Below are positions 36,600 to 47,430 of a stretch of 64,000 bases of DNA, in pieces (the stretch's first letter is position 1; every line of letters begins with the position of its first letter). Both the position numbers and the translations under genes were made by a program. The notes under the pieces were generated by a model that saw nothing but the letters and a program-made list of their open reading frames with translations, searched no databases and was not told the DNA's origin. The stretch is from Cordilura impudica (lineage: Eukaryota; Arthropoda; Insecta; Diptera; Scathophagidae): contig OY821521.1 in the NCBI GenBank assembly GCA_963682025.1, forward strand, positions 95,402,051 to 95,466,050, read 5' to 3'.

Positions 36600-37172
36600 G
36601 GAAAAATGTTGACTATTTTTAAAAAATTCCAATATTACGGAGAAAAAAGTAGCTGACAAATTCAATTCGCTCCGAGTCAACAGACGCAGGACTCAAATCG
36701 TAACAGGAACAGAAGGTGCCGAATCGAAACGCGAGAAAAATATCGAGGCGAAAGATCGTGCTAAAAAAATAAGTGTATGTTCATAAATTGTGATTGCTGC
36801 ATTACGTGCTTGGCGACTTCTCACAGCCTCCAGAAGTGTATTATTACATAGCCGACTCTAAAGGGAATCTTCATAAACAATTCAAGACACAAAAAACGAA
36901 GTTGCCGAAACAGTTTCTAGTTTGGCAGACTATTTATGCCGATTTGTATGTACATTAAAGAATGCTTGCAAAAGAAACTGCTTTCATTCATAAATCAGCA
37001 TTAGGTATCTACGTCTTGCATCATGCCATTACAGTAAATCGGCTGTTAAATGGTACAAAATATACGCCAAGAGATGCGCATCCTCATTCCTGGAATAAAG
37101 GCCCCATAGAAATATATTGGTCATTTGCAAAAGGACTGACGGCAAGTCGCCAACAATACCACATTTATTTAT
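36600..37172 (+). pseudogene. Tc1/mariner-superfamily transposase remnant in Brca2 intron 1
   Basis: Broken frames give KLPKQFLVWQTI, then LASCHYSKSAVKWY, then KYTPRDAHPHSWNKGPIEIY and WSFAKGL. The order F-x-V-W, D-L-A-S-C-H-Y and P-x-RPIE-x-x-W fits a DDE transposase of the Tc1/mariner superfamily. The aspartate before LASCH is lost and frames change twice. Confidence 0.6.
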
Positions 37173-37174
37173 AA

Positions 37175-37536
37175 CTAGCAGATTCCTGCGATCGATATTC
37201 GAGTGCAATTTCTAGGCAGCTTTATTTTTCAACTTAGCCAATTCACAAACCAACACTTTTATGGTTTATTATTATTGTGAATGAAGATAACAAATCATTA
37301 ACAAACACATTAACAAATTTAATAAAACACACATAGCATATGTATAATTTTATGTGTTAGTATCAACTTTAAATGAAATTTACACAAAATAAAGGAAAAA
37401 ATTTACAAATCTGTAAATCTGCAAAACGGATAAAAAGAAATACCTTTCAAATAATATACGTTTTGCCACAACCGGTATAAAACGGTAGAACAAAACATCG
37501 GTCACAAGAAATCGCCTAGCCTATTAATATTATAGA
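37175..37536 (-). mobile_element. Short Helitron (family R3), intact ends
   Basis: On the minus strand it begins TCTATAATATTAATAGGC (37536) and ends GCTAG (37175), with A before and T after, that is A^TC...CTAG^T. It is 362 bp and non-coding. The sister copy at 8480-9615 is interrupted by a DINE. These are the canonical Helitron end rules; a clear 3' hairpin is not obvious, which lowers confidence. Confidence 0.65.
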
Positions 37537-37721
37537 TATGTTAATTTAAATAATATTCCCATAAATTAATTATATATTTTTTTTTTTTATTAAAATCGGT
37601 TATTTCGCTTAAAAGTTATTGCGATTTATTTATGTTACAATTTTCATGTGCACAATCCTTAAGTCAAATAATTTTCTAATTTAATTTATTAAATAATTTT
37701 ATTTGCCTATTGCTTTTGCAG

Positions 37722-38090
37722 TTAATAATATGGAATTTAATAACTGGATAGAAGATAGTTGTGAAGGTGTTTTTTCTGGGATAAACACTGATGAACTTTT
37801 ACTTCAAAATATAAAATCTACAAATGACCCACCATCTCATAAATTGACAAGTAATGTGGAGAACGTTGTCGAATTAGTTAAACCAAAATCACCAGAGAAT
37901 GTAGAGAGAGATGAAAGATTGAACCAGGCACAAAATTCTACAAAGTTCACGGGCTTTAAAACCGCTTCTTCGAAGACTATTAAAGTATCAAGGAATGCGC
38001 ATATAGTTGCAGCTAAAATATTAAGCAAACTACCAGACATTCCATATAAATCTAAAGTAAATAATTATGATAATCGCGTGGTAAAGAAAG
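37722..38090 (+). CDS. Brca2: Brca2 homologue, second coding exon (BRC repeat 1)
   Basis: 369 bp encoding residues 408-530, phase 1 at both sides, so it could be skipped without breaking the frame. The acceptor is TGCTTTTGCAG and the donor AAGAAAG then GTAATT. It carries the first BRC-type repeat at about residues 483-512: FTGFKTASSKTIKVSRNAH followed by AAKILSKL. The F-x-T-A core that docks in RAD51 is intact. The usual Gly-Lys after the core is Ser-Lys here. The rest is Asn/Glu-rich. Confidence 0.88.
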
Positions 38091-39535
38091 GTAATTTAAA
38101 TCTTAACCCAAATTGAATATACAGAACAAATGTCACTGCAAGCCAAGTATTTTTATTCCTTTATAAATCTAACCTATTAAAAAGTTTTGAACATTTAAAA
38201 ATCAAAAAAGAATCTGCAATTCATTTAGTATACCAAAAAAATTACGTAGAAAAACTATTCGACAAAATGTAGAGCACAAGCCAATCTCAGACAGACGGAA
38301 ATCACGACTTAAATAATTCCAACCCTGTTTCGTCAAGATGTCTAGGGAAAGTTAAACTAGTATAAAAGTTAGGAAACTAATTATTAACCATGTCAAAGAG
38401 GGAAAAAGTATGGACGAAATCTCGAAGATGGTTGGAAGGAGTCATGCAACTGTACACGATTTTATGAAACGCTTCACACAACAAAATTTTCTCTGAAGTT
38501 GAAGAATGTTTTATTTTAAGAAAAGTGAAATGTAATCCCTTTTTAAGTGATCTAAAACTTGCTTCTATATAGAAAATCATGACAAAAGCCCTTTATTAGT
38601 AAGCGTAATCAAACAATACGATTGAATTCTGGAAATGATTATGAACACAAGGATTTTTCTTTCTGGAGGAACGTATTGTTACCATCGAAAGCAAGTTTAA
38701 CATATAAACCCGTTTTTGGAGAGGACGAAACCTGAAACCGATTGTAAATCATAGAGGGGGGGGGGGGGGGGGGGTCAGTGATGGGCTGGAGTATATTTCA
38801 CCAGCAGGACCACGATTTTTGCGCTTTAGTATTGTGATAATGTACCCAACCGTATATCTAGAAATTTTTAAGGAAAATTTCCCAACAATTGTAAATCATA
38901 TAGGTGTTAACGACGGCCGGTACATTTTTCAGCATAATGATCCAAAAAACAAAGTCCATAAAGTGCGAGCTTGGCTGTTGTATAACTTTCCCAATGTCAT
39001 GGAAACACTACACAGAGCCCTGACATAAATCCTGACATAATCAATAAATCGAAAATTTGTAGGATTATCTGAACAAAAAAGTTGTGGTACTCATGGTTTC
39101 CAGCAAAGCTGCGCTAAAAAGTCCTACTGGAAGAATGGGAAAATATACCGCCTGCTGTCACCAACAATTTGTTGAATGAATTCATAAGATACTCAAAATG
39201 GTTATAACGAGCAGATGTCCGAGTTTGGTTTGTGCCTTTTTTGTTTACTAGTTGCATTTTTTTCCGATTATTAATTTATGGTCAATGAGTTTTATAGCCT
39301 AATATATATAAAATCAAAAACGAAATTACAAGTTTTTATTATTCAATTTTCCCTGTTTTTGCCAGTAAAATTAGTTTATAATGGTGTCCGTGCTTGGCTT
39401 GGAGCAACTGCAGTTTAAATTGGATATTTTTAAATGAATTTTCAATAACCACACTATCGACACAAATGTTTATAATTTAAGTAATTGAAGGAAAGAATGC
39501 TAAGGTATTGAAGCTTAAAAATTTTATGTTTTTAG
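38091..39535 (+). other. Brca2 intron 2 with a Tc1-like element
   Basis: 1445 bp, GTAATT to ATGTTTTTAG. Most of it is the Tc1-like remnant at about 38330-39250. Confidence 0.85.
38338..39250 (+). pseudogene. Tc1-like transposase remnant in Brca2 intron 2
   Basis: From the ATG at 38338 (MSRES), a frame gives VRKLIINHVKEGKSMDEISK and MVGRSHATVHDFMKRF, a paired-type helix-turn-helix. Later frames give SVMGWSIF near the DDE core, QHNDPKNKVHKVRAWL (the second Asp region of Tc1), then a PDINP-like stretch and EEWENIPPAVTNNLLNE. A run of 19 G (38756-38774) replaces the Gly codons that normally precede SVMVWG. Stops and frame changes show it is dead. Confidence 0.8.
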
Positions 39536-41856
39536 ATTCTACAACCACTAAAGAAGTCGATATATTTGAAAATCCCGATGATTGCGAGTGGAATGATGAT
39601 AGTGATATCTTTATAAATTTTAAAACACCTGCTGTCTTAAATGAGAAACAAAACATTGAGGAAGACATAAAAGAAAAGTTTTCATATAAAAATGATTATC
39701 CAAGTACCTCAAAAATGGCCATGAAGGCTAATATTGGTTTTCAGGCAGCCGCTGGTCAAAATTTAGCAATATCGCAAAAAGCTCAAGAGTCTGTTCAAAG
39801 AATCTTTAAAGAATTTGCTACAGACATAAATGAGTATAAAGACTGTGATGAACTAAATGAAATAAAAATGAAAATCTGTACAAAAACCCATAATGAAAAA
39901 ACACAGAAAACTAATTTACTAAATATAGAAAAAAATGCTGATGATCAATTTAAGGCAAATGAAATCTTAGAAAAAATTTTTGAAAGTAACACAAATTCAA
40001 TTAAAGGCCATGACAAGGAATCGTCTAAACATATATTAGATATATTAGATATAAAAGACACGAATGTTAAAAATCCTCAATATGGAAACATGGGGTTTCA
40101 AACAGCTCAAGGTAAAAAAATCAAAATTTCTACAAAAGCTCAACAAAGCGTGGAAAAGCTTTTAAAGGAATTCGTAAAGGATTGTAATGAAAATTTTGAA
40201 AGTGATTTAGCTGAAATGAAAGATAAAATAAACCAAAAGAATGCCAAACGAATATCCTATGTAAATAATTGTCATGATACATCTAATCAGATTACAGAGT
40301 ACAATGAAATTCCCAACAATAATATAGAATTTCAAAAAGTCTATGGAGAACAGATAAAAGTTGCAACAGATTCTCAAAGAAAAATTAACCAACATGAGAA
40401 ATCGAGAGATTATGATGTAGAGCGTCAGAACCAAAACTCATCCAAAATTCTGTTGAATAAAAATATTGAAAAAAAAAATTTAATATCTCCAGTTGCCCAT
40501 CAAGGTGTTGAATTTAATACAGATTTGAAAGATAATATCGTTGAGAATTTACAGACAATGAAAAATGATATTAACAGCAAATATTACGGACTAGAACCAA
40601 AACCAAAGTCTAAAGAAATATCTGAAAGTAATGAAGAATTAGGCAATATAATGCTAAGTGAATGGCCCTTAAGTAATCATTCAGATCATAAAAAAGACGA
40701 AACCAAATCAACTGAATTATTAACCACAAAAGAAAATGAAGAACGCGCTATTAATGATTATAATTCTAGGACCTTTAAAAACTGTGATATAGCTAATAAA
40801 CAAATATCTTTGAATATTGGCTTTCAAACGGCCAAAGGCAAGAAGATTCCGATTTCAGCGAAAGCTCAGCAAGCTGTCGATAAATTGTTACAAGAATTTC
40901 GTTCCGATTTAAATGAAACTTATAACGAACAAAACCTAATGGATATGAAATCGAAAATTGAAATGAAAAACAAACAATTAAAACAAATCAACAATAATTT
41001 CGATTTAAAATCTACACAAGAAACAACTGAATATTCGAATATGATTTTTAGTGAATGGCCTTTAACACAAACTGCAACACCTAACAAACAAATAAAAAGA
41101 AAAAGAAAGTTATCAATAGATAATAGTGATATACCGTCACCCATAACAGCAAGATCCCCACCATCTAAGATAATCAACAAGGAACTTTATGCCACAAAAA
41201 GTTCATTCAACGAATTTACAATAAACTCTCCATTAAAATCATCACCCGCCACTTCTATATCACGAAAAAATCTGTTATCTCCATTAAATCCATCACCCGC
41301 CAATTCTTTAATATCACGAAAAAATCTTTTATCTCTAACTAAAAGACGTAAAAATAAAAGAAATGCTGAGACAAATCAAGATCCATTGAGCAATATTAAT
41401 GATAAAGAAATACCAAAAATTTATAAGGAATTGGTAGCAACACCTATAAAATCATCTATAAGATCCAGCATACAAACACCGGCTACACCAAACTTAAAGG
41501 AATTTTTTTCAAATGCTCCACAAACTTCAACACCCAGAGAAGAAAAAAAATCATTAAAATCTCCGCACAAAGTAATGGATGGTGATTTTAAACCTATAAA
41601 CTGGGATAATAATAATGATTCGGGGATTAATAGCTCAAAATTAGCCAATGCAAATCGTACTACAAATCTTTCCGATAGTACTTGTTCTAACATCTCCTTA
41701 AATTCTTCTAAACCTACGGCCAAAGAACGTATAGCTCGTTTAAAAATGTATGGTAAGCCTCCTCCAGTTTCACCTATTCTAATAGAAACTCATAACAGTT
41801 GTCGCCCTTCGGGTTTACGACGGACTCGCAGCATGCTTAAGAAAACAGAAAATTAA
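39536..41856 (+). CDS. Brca2: Brca2 homologue, last coding exon (BRC repeats 2-5 and C-terminus)
   Basis: Residues 531-1303. The acceptor TTTTTAG then ATTCT completes codon 531 (G plus AT gives Asp). BRC repeats lie at about 598-624 (GFQAAAGQNLAISQKAQ, RIFKEF), 717-743 (GFQTAQGKKIKISTKAQ, KLLKEF), 795-818 (FQKVYGEQIKVATDSQ, core F-x-x-A lost) and 959-985 (GFQTAKGKKIPISAKAQ, KLLQEF). A SEWPL motif follows repeats 4 and 5. The C-terminal 300 residues are Ser/Pro/Lys-rich with several SP and TP sites and end in RRTRSMLKKTEN. I see no helical or OB-fold DNA-binding domain. The total of 1303 residues is longer than I recall for the Drosophila protein. No break or frameshift is present. Confidence 0.93.
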
Positions 41857-42410
41857 CGAAATTTTCTACTTTTTTTTTTTACTAAAAAGTAAGTTAATTT
41901 TTATTTAACAACAATTGTAATTGAATAAGTATAAAAAAACAAATGTATATACATACATGTGTTTAAAAGTTTGTCAATAGATTATTTTTTTTCATGTACG
42001 TATCATTTGTGTACACGTTATTCATTATTATTTGTTGATTCGTTTTTGTTTTTACCCGACCTACCTATGATAACATTGTGGAGTTTTTCAATTCAGTCAT
42101 AAAGCAGTTGTTTTTCAATAACGTACAGTTAAAGCTTATACAGTTTAAACTAACGCAAAAGTAAGTCATCATTAATTTTGTATTATTTATGTATATCAAA
42201 GTGTTTGAAATTGATTTACAAGTAAAAAGAAAAAAAATATATAAATTTTGTGGTTCATCTAAAATATCCTCAACAGATTGATGCTCTTTAGGTCAATGAG
42301 TTTTTAATATTTAAAATGTTAAAAAAAATTTTGAAACATTTAAGCGAAATTAATTATTATTTTACTTCAGTAACACAAAATAATTTGAAAAAAAAAAAAC
42401 ATCTAACAAT
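41857..42410. other. Brca2 3' flank with a possible downstream first exon
   Basis: AT-rich after the stop, with no perfect AATAAA close by (GAATAAGTATAAAA near 41923). At 42090-42160 a less AT-rich stretch with TCAGTC and a donor-like GTAAGT could be an untranslated first exon of a gene outside this window. This is speculative. Confidence 0.25.
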
Positions 42411-42412
42411 TG

Positions 42413-42672
42413 ATATATCGTCTTGCCAGTGCAATACTGTAACACCGCAAAATGTTACTGTTTTCCGAAACTGCTCTATTGGGCTAAGAGAGACTCAAAG
42501 AATCAGAGAAATATAACATCTAAAAATTTTATTGTTTTCAGTGAAATTACAATACATATTCTTATATTACTCATTTTCTTATATTATACTGAAGGATAAA
42601 ACTTTAAACCGTTATATCTCAAAACTATCTATTTTGAGTTGTTACACTATTGCACTGGCAAGACGATATGTT
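42413..42672. repeat. Small inverted-repeat element (foldback/MITE)
   Basis: TATCGTCTTGCCAGTGCAAT (from 42417) and ATTGCACTGGCAAGACGATA (near 42648-42669) are inverse arms around a loop of about 210 bp. A related arm occurs alone at 56693 (GCTCTGGCAAGACAATATG). Confidence 0.7.
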
Positions 42673-42674
42673 TA

Positions 42675-43446
42675 AACAAGTAAGAAAATTATAGTCGATC
42701 TAGACCGTATATACCATGCGTTTAGAGACCCTATCTCTTAGGCCCAACTAACTAGACATAAAAAATAAGCATAAGCCAAATTTGAGTGGGATTTTTATTA
42801 ATTTTTTTTGGCTGCAGATATGAAAAAGTTCATATCTATATGGGGACTAGGCCCAAAAATGGACCGATCCTGACTATGTTTGGTAGAGTCTCTTGTATTT
42901 TGCAAAAATATATACAACCAAAATTTGAGAAGAATCAGTGCAATATTTTTGTTTTTTGATAGATTTAAGTGAAGATCGGGAAGCAGCTCTATATGGGGCC
43001 TATGACTAAGAGTTGTCCCATTGGGATCATTTTTGGACTACTCATTAATGGATGTAATAAACGCATACAAACCTAATTTGAGTAAGTTCTATATGACAAT
43101 TTGGATCTTATGGCAATTTATGTCGATTTCATAGGGGTCATTTGTATGGGGGCTAGGCCTGAACATGGTCCGATTCTCACCAATTTCAATAGGGTTCATC
43201 CTATGGCCGAAAAAAGCTTATATACCAAGTTTCATCAAAATATATTCATTTTTGCGACCTGCTGTTTGATTATAAGGTTTACATGGACACACAGACTGAC
43301 GGACGGACGGACATTGTTAAATCGAATCAGATAGTGATTCTGATTCGATCGGTATAATAAAAGATGGGTCTAGGTCAAATATTTTTGGTAGTTACAAACA
43401 GCAGCACAAAGTCATTATACCCAAACCATATAGTGGTATAGGGTAT
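42675..43446 (-). mobile_element. DINE-1/Helentron-like family 1, copy 7
   Basis: Reverse orientation: AACAAGTAAGAAAATTATAG, a partly deleted hairpin (GTCGATCTAGACC), GACGGACGGACGGAC near 43300, and GTGGTATAGGGTAT at the 5' end. It lies directly beside the right arm of the 42413-42672 foldback. Confidence 0.85.
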
Positions 43447-43601
43447 AAAAAGAGTAAGAAATTTTAAAAAGATTGGTTTAATTTAATGAAAGAATGTAAC
43501 ACTGGCTAAAACAGTTTTGAGAAATCGTAATATCTAAAGTATCCCGAAAAAAAGAGTCATTTCCATTAGTTTACTTCTAACGAAAAAAAAAAATTACTTA
43601 A

Positions 43602-45127
43602 CCCTCTACCGGGCCAAATCGAAATACTGGGTAGAAATTGGCATAAAATTCATATTAGTGTAAATTGGTCATGAAAATTACAAATCTGACTTCGCTTTTC
43701 CCTTTCCTTCAACGGTTCATCCTCCAGGAGCAGAATCAGAATGACCGTCTACAGACGGCTATTCCCAGTAAAGTGTACAAATTTTTCACTTGCGAACATA
43801 AAATAATTTATTGACTCATTTTTATTACATATACTATAAGTGAACAAAAAGTGGAAAAATTAGCAGAAAATATATAAAAAGAAATAACTAATTTTGATGG
43901 ATTATAAAGCCATAAAAGCAGTTTTTCGCCGGCGTGAGGCACAAATTCAAGTTACATTTTATTCAATATTTGTAAATATATACCAAGGATATGATCTCAT
44001 AAAAGTAAATCAATAATATAAAACATATGTATGTATATGACATATAATATAAAAAAAAAAAATATTTTGTTGGTTTGTGAAAGTCATGAAAGCAGTTCTT
44101 AGCTGGCGTAAGGCACAAATTCAGTCCACATTTCATGCAATATATTTGTGTATCCGAGGTTTTGCAAAATTTGCATATTTTTTCCCCCTTAGAATCAGAC
44201 ATTCCAGGGCTATGTCCATACCCATCATATCGATCCTCATCGCGTGGTATTTTGGCTTTCGTTCCAGTGCCTGTAGAAGAAGGCTTTGCTATTCCTGCAG
44301 ATGGTCTACCCACCAAACCTTGCTTGCATTTGGACAGACTTTCTGCAACAGATTCGCGAAAATTAGGCAGCATTTGCCTTGCTTCTTTAGATGGATTTAT
44401 TCGGTGATATAAAATATGTGCATTCGTCATCGTCATATCCAGTAAGTGGTAGAAAATACGAGTAGCTGCATTTCGTGTCTGCAACCGAATGTGGTATCTG
44501 CCCATCAGCCCATCCATTAGGTCCACCCCACCCATATGGGCGTTGTATTCTTTTATCATGTGTGGGCAATCCACGTCCACATACGATTTTATCTTTCGAT
44601 CGTATCGTGCTATTTTCAAAGATTGCGGAGTCCGTCCTTCAAATGTCTGAATGACAACATAAGTTGAAGCAAGTCTAACAACTTTAGTGTCTTTCCATAA
44701 AATATTGGTCAAACTAATACCATATACAGTTCCAGTATATTCTTCAGAATATCTACGATTAATTTTTGCCAATTGTTTATCTCCAGAAAATTTACAACCA
44801 GGAATTCTGTTCACACGGATTGTACGCAATGAAAATATACCTCGTGCACGTAGATATACCAGCAAAGGTAAAGAAGTGTAAAGGTTGTCGAAGTATACAA
44901 TGTTAGCGAAGTTAGGAATAGTTTGTGAAAGTCGGACAACTAGTTAGCTGTAGCTCCAAGATCTGGTGCGCCTAGAAGTACCACATTATCACCTGCGCCA
45001 TTGTAAATTTCAAATCGATAGACAAACCCTTTTGAATCGCAAAGTATGAACAGTTTAACACCCCATTTATGGGGTTTTTCGGCATATACTGCCGGAGATG
45101 ATGCTGCATTTTATTCTCGATAGAGGG
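43602..45127 (-). mobile_element. piggyBac-like element A, internally deleted (1.5 kb)
   Basis: It starts CCCTCTACCGGG after TTAA (43598-43601) and ends CTCGATAGAGGG before TTAA (45128-45131), matching the piggyBac rule of CCC-type TIRs at TTAA. It keeps the C-terminal half of a transposase on the minus strand and then jumps straight to the right TIR. The palindrome GACCGTCTACAGACGG (near 43743) is a subterminal repeat shared with element B. Confidence 0.85.
43963..45112 (-). pseudogene. piggyBac transposase, C-terminal half (element A)
   Basis: On the minus strand the frame 44865-43963 contains YLRARGIFSLRTIRVNRIPG, WKDTKVVRLASTYV, KEYNAHMGGVDLMDGLMGRY (third catalytic Asp, GGVD) and DMTMTNAHILYHRI. 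It ends in a cysteine-rich domain: CKFCKTSDTQIYCMKCGLNL then CFHDFH. The upstream piece (45112-44880) encodes the WGVKLF to YFDNLY region with small deletions and a stop. The N-terminal third is missing. Full-length relatives are near 560-600 residues. Confidence 0.85.
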
Positions 45128-45139
45128 TTAATAGTATTT

Positions 45140-45287
45140 CAATATGGCTAAAAAAAAATGGAACATATGCGTGAATGCTGTGAAATCGCATTCGCACTAA
45201 GAAAAGGTGATTGTTCACCAATTTTTTTTAAATAGAGAGGAGACCCCTAAATCCATCAGTGTCAAGTACCTTGGAATGCACATAGAT
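45140..45287 (+). pseudogene. Jockey-type RT fragment between two piggyBac copies
   Basis: Plus-strand translation gives WNICVNAVKSHSH and then REETPKSISVKYLGMHIDK. The VKYLG-x-H-x-DK block follows the RT palm in Jockey elements. The piece is only about 150 bp, bounded by the TTAA of element A and the truncated edge of element B. Confidence 0.65.
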
Positions 45288-46311
45288 AAAGGTTGTCGAA
45301 GTATACAATGTGGTTAGCGAAGTTAGGAATAGTTTGTGAAAGTCGGACAACTACGTTAGCTGTAGCTCCAAGATCTGGTGCGCCTGGAACTACCACATTA
45401 TCACTTGCGCCATTGTAAATTTCAAATCGATAGGCAAACCCTTTTGAATCGCAAAGTACGAACAGTTTAACACCCCATTTATGGGGTTTGTTCGGCATAT
45501 ACTGCCGGAGATGATGCTGCATTTTAGTTGCGCACATCTGTTCATCCACACACAAGCGAGAAGGTTTGGGAACAGAATCAAAACGCTCGTTTAGCTTACT
45601 AGTAACAGGTCTGACTCTGAATAAAGGATCATAGCCAGGCTGTCCTTTTTTAACGCGATCTTCTTCATTAGCAAAACACAATTTTTTTTTTATATATTTT
45701 TAAATTGCTTACTGTTCATTGTGCTCTGGATTGGTTCAAAGGCATTCTTGCTCCAATAACTCTCTAACCGTGGGTAATATGCCCATATATTGTCGAATTT
45801 GTGCATTATTTGTGCGGAAATTGCTGTTAACATTACTACGTAAAGCTGCTCCTCAACAATTAATTGGACAATTTCTTCAGTTAAGAAATTGAAATTGAAG
45901 CAGTCTATTGGTTTCTTCAGCAAATTAAAAGAACTTGGCAAATTATTTTCTCCAAGAAACGCAATATTATTTACATGAAGTTGCATTCCCCTTTTCCTCC
46001 ACGTTATTTCTTGAAAATGTTTTGATTTTGGATTGATGTCTTGTAAAGCTGAAAAAATTTTATTTACATGTCAAACTAATCGGAGAATAAACAGGTTTCA
46101 TAGTACAAACCTTCCTCAGTGAAACCACCACTTGTGGAATTGTATTGAACATCATTATTTCTGACTCCGCATCTGTTATGCTGTCATCACTCTCAAAATC
46201 GCCATCGCTTTCATCGGAAATATCTGTTTTCATTGCGTCCATAAACGCCTGAACTTCATCATCGGAGAGCTTGTTATGATTGCGCCTTTTATTTTGGTTT
46301 GTAGCACTCAT
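45288..46311 (-). pseudogene. piggyBac transposase, N-terminal half (element B)
   Basis: The frame at 46311-46060 starts MSATNQNKRRNHNKLSDDE with an acidic stretch. The frame 45986-45690 continues with HVNNIAFLGENNLP, FNFLTEEIVQLIVEEQLYVV and YYPRLESYWSKNAFEPI. The frame 45681-45288 has VRPVTSKLNERFDSVPKPSR, the first catalytic Asp in LCVDEQMCATK, KPHKWGVKLFVLCDSKGFAY and the second Asp in HIVYFDNLY. Two frame changes break it (near 46060 and 45685), the former perhaps an intron. With element A the two halves cover the family once, with an overlap. Confidence 0.8.
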
Positions 46312-46693
46312 TTCTAACGCTTTATTTATCTAAAACAGAATATTTTTACTATTGAATGCATACAAAAAATATCACGTAAGTGGGAATAACCGTCTACAAA
46401 CGGTCATTATTTTCTGGTGAAAAAAACATACTTTTTAAAAAGTTTTCACTCAAATTTTAATACGAGGGTAAAATATACTCACTTACCTTCAAAAAAAGAA
46501 TTTTTTAAAACAGTCCACCAAACACAACTAAGTTCACACGCGTTAGAAAAACGTAAATTTATGAAATAATTTTTTTGCAAAAATTCAACTCACAAACAAC
46601 AAATTTGAACAATTTGAAAACACACGGCCTACTATAACGTTACGAATGAATAAAAAGAATGACCGTCTGTAAACGGTTAATCTCGATAGAGGG
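45288..46693 (-). mobile_element. piggyBac-like element B, truncated at one side
   Basis: The right terminus CTCGATAGAGGG is followed by TTAA (46694-46697). The other end is cut at about 45288 inside the transposase. About 230 bp (45288-45530) duplicate 44880-45110 of element A with scattered differences. Subterminal palindromes ACCGTCTACAAACGGT (46390) and GACCGTCTGTAAACGG (46662) lie inside the terminus. Confidence 0.8.
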
Positions 46694-46697
46694 TTAA

Positions 46698-47430
46698 TTG
46701 CTGCTATTTAAAAGCTAGATTATTGTAAACAAAATTGTATTGCTGATTTGTTTTTTAGTTTTAAAATTAACATCACCTATTAGAGCTTCTATGAATTGCG
46801 TTCCCGCGTTCAACAAATGAAAAATTTTTACCTGCTAGTTTTTTTAATGTTTTTAAAAGTAACATCACCTTCCTAACATCTATTAGATCTTCTCTAAAAT
46901 GAGTTTTTTGATGTGTAAACATCTATACGCGCAGGGGGGTAAATTTCTAATTCACAATACAATCACAAAAACAGCGTAATATGGGAGCGTAAGATCTTAC
47001 GCGTAACATGTAAGCATTAAGACAAATCGGTGTGACATGATTGTTTGGTGAAAAAATGATATGTAATAACCTTTTTGTCACTGTTTTCTGCATTTTATTT
47101 ATTACCAGATGTTTACACATCCCCCCTGCGAGCGGACTCACATGATTTTTTTTATTCAACAAATTAATTTTATGAATGCATTTAAGTGGATCAAACAAAG
47201 TTAATTGCTTCTTATTCGATATCATCTTATTAAAATCAATTGTTTTGAACTTATAGAAAATATCTAATCTTTGTAGATGCATTTTTATTTCAGTCTGTCT
47301 GTTTGTTTGTAAATAATTTTTCACCAACTTACCGAATACTTAGAGCTCTGAAACTTTCATCATTTACCCAAAGTCAGTTCGAACGGTCGTGTAAATAATT
47401 AAAGCGCATAGAGTACAAGTATTTAAAATT
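46698..47430. other. Unassigned; contains a repeated ATGTTTACACATC word
   Basis: GATGTGTAAACATCT (46911) and AGATGTTTACACATC (47108) are inverse. The stretch ATGTTTACACATCCCCCCTG and GGACTCACATGATTTTT near 47108-47150 also occurs at 4683-4724 beside DINE copy 1. Probably part of a decayed repeat. Confidence 0.35.

Larger units (their letters stand above)
36262..37721 (+). other. Brca2 intron 1 with TE remnants
   Basis: 1460 bp with donor GTAACT and acceptor TGCTTTTGCAG. It contains a decayed Tc1/mariner-superfamily transposase (about 36600-37172) and a short Helitron (37175-37536). Confidence 0.85.

Noticed and set aside
36962..37174. 70-codon frame as a host gene in Brca2 intron 1
   Set aside because: Content (KGPIEIYWSFAKGL) is the end of a Tc1/mariner-type transposase.
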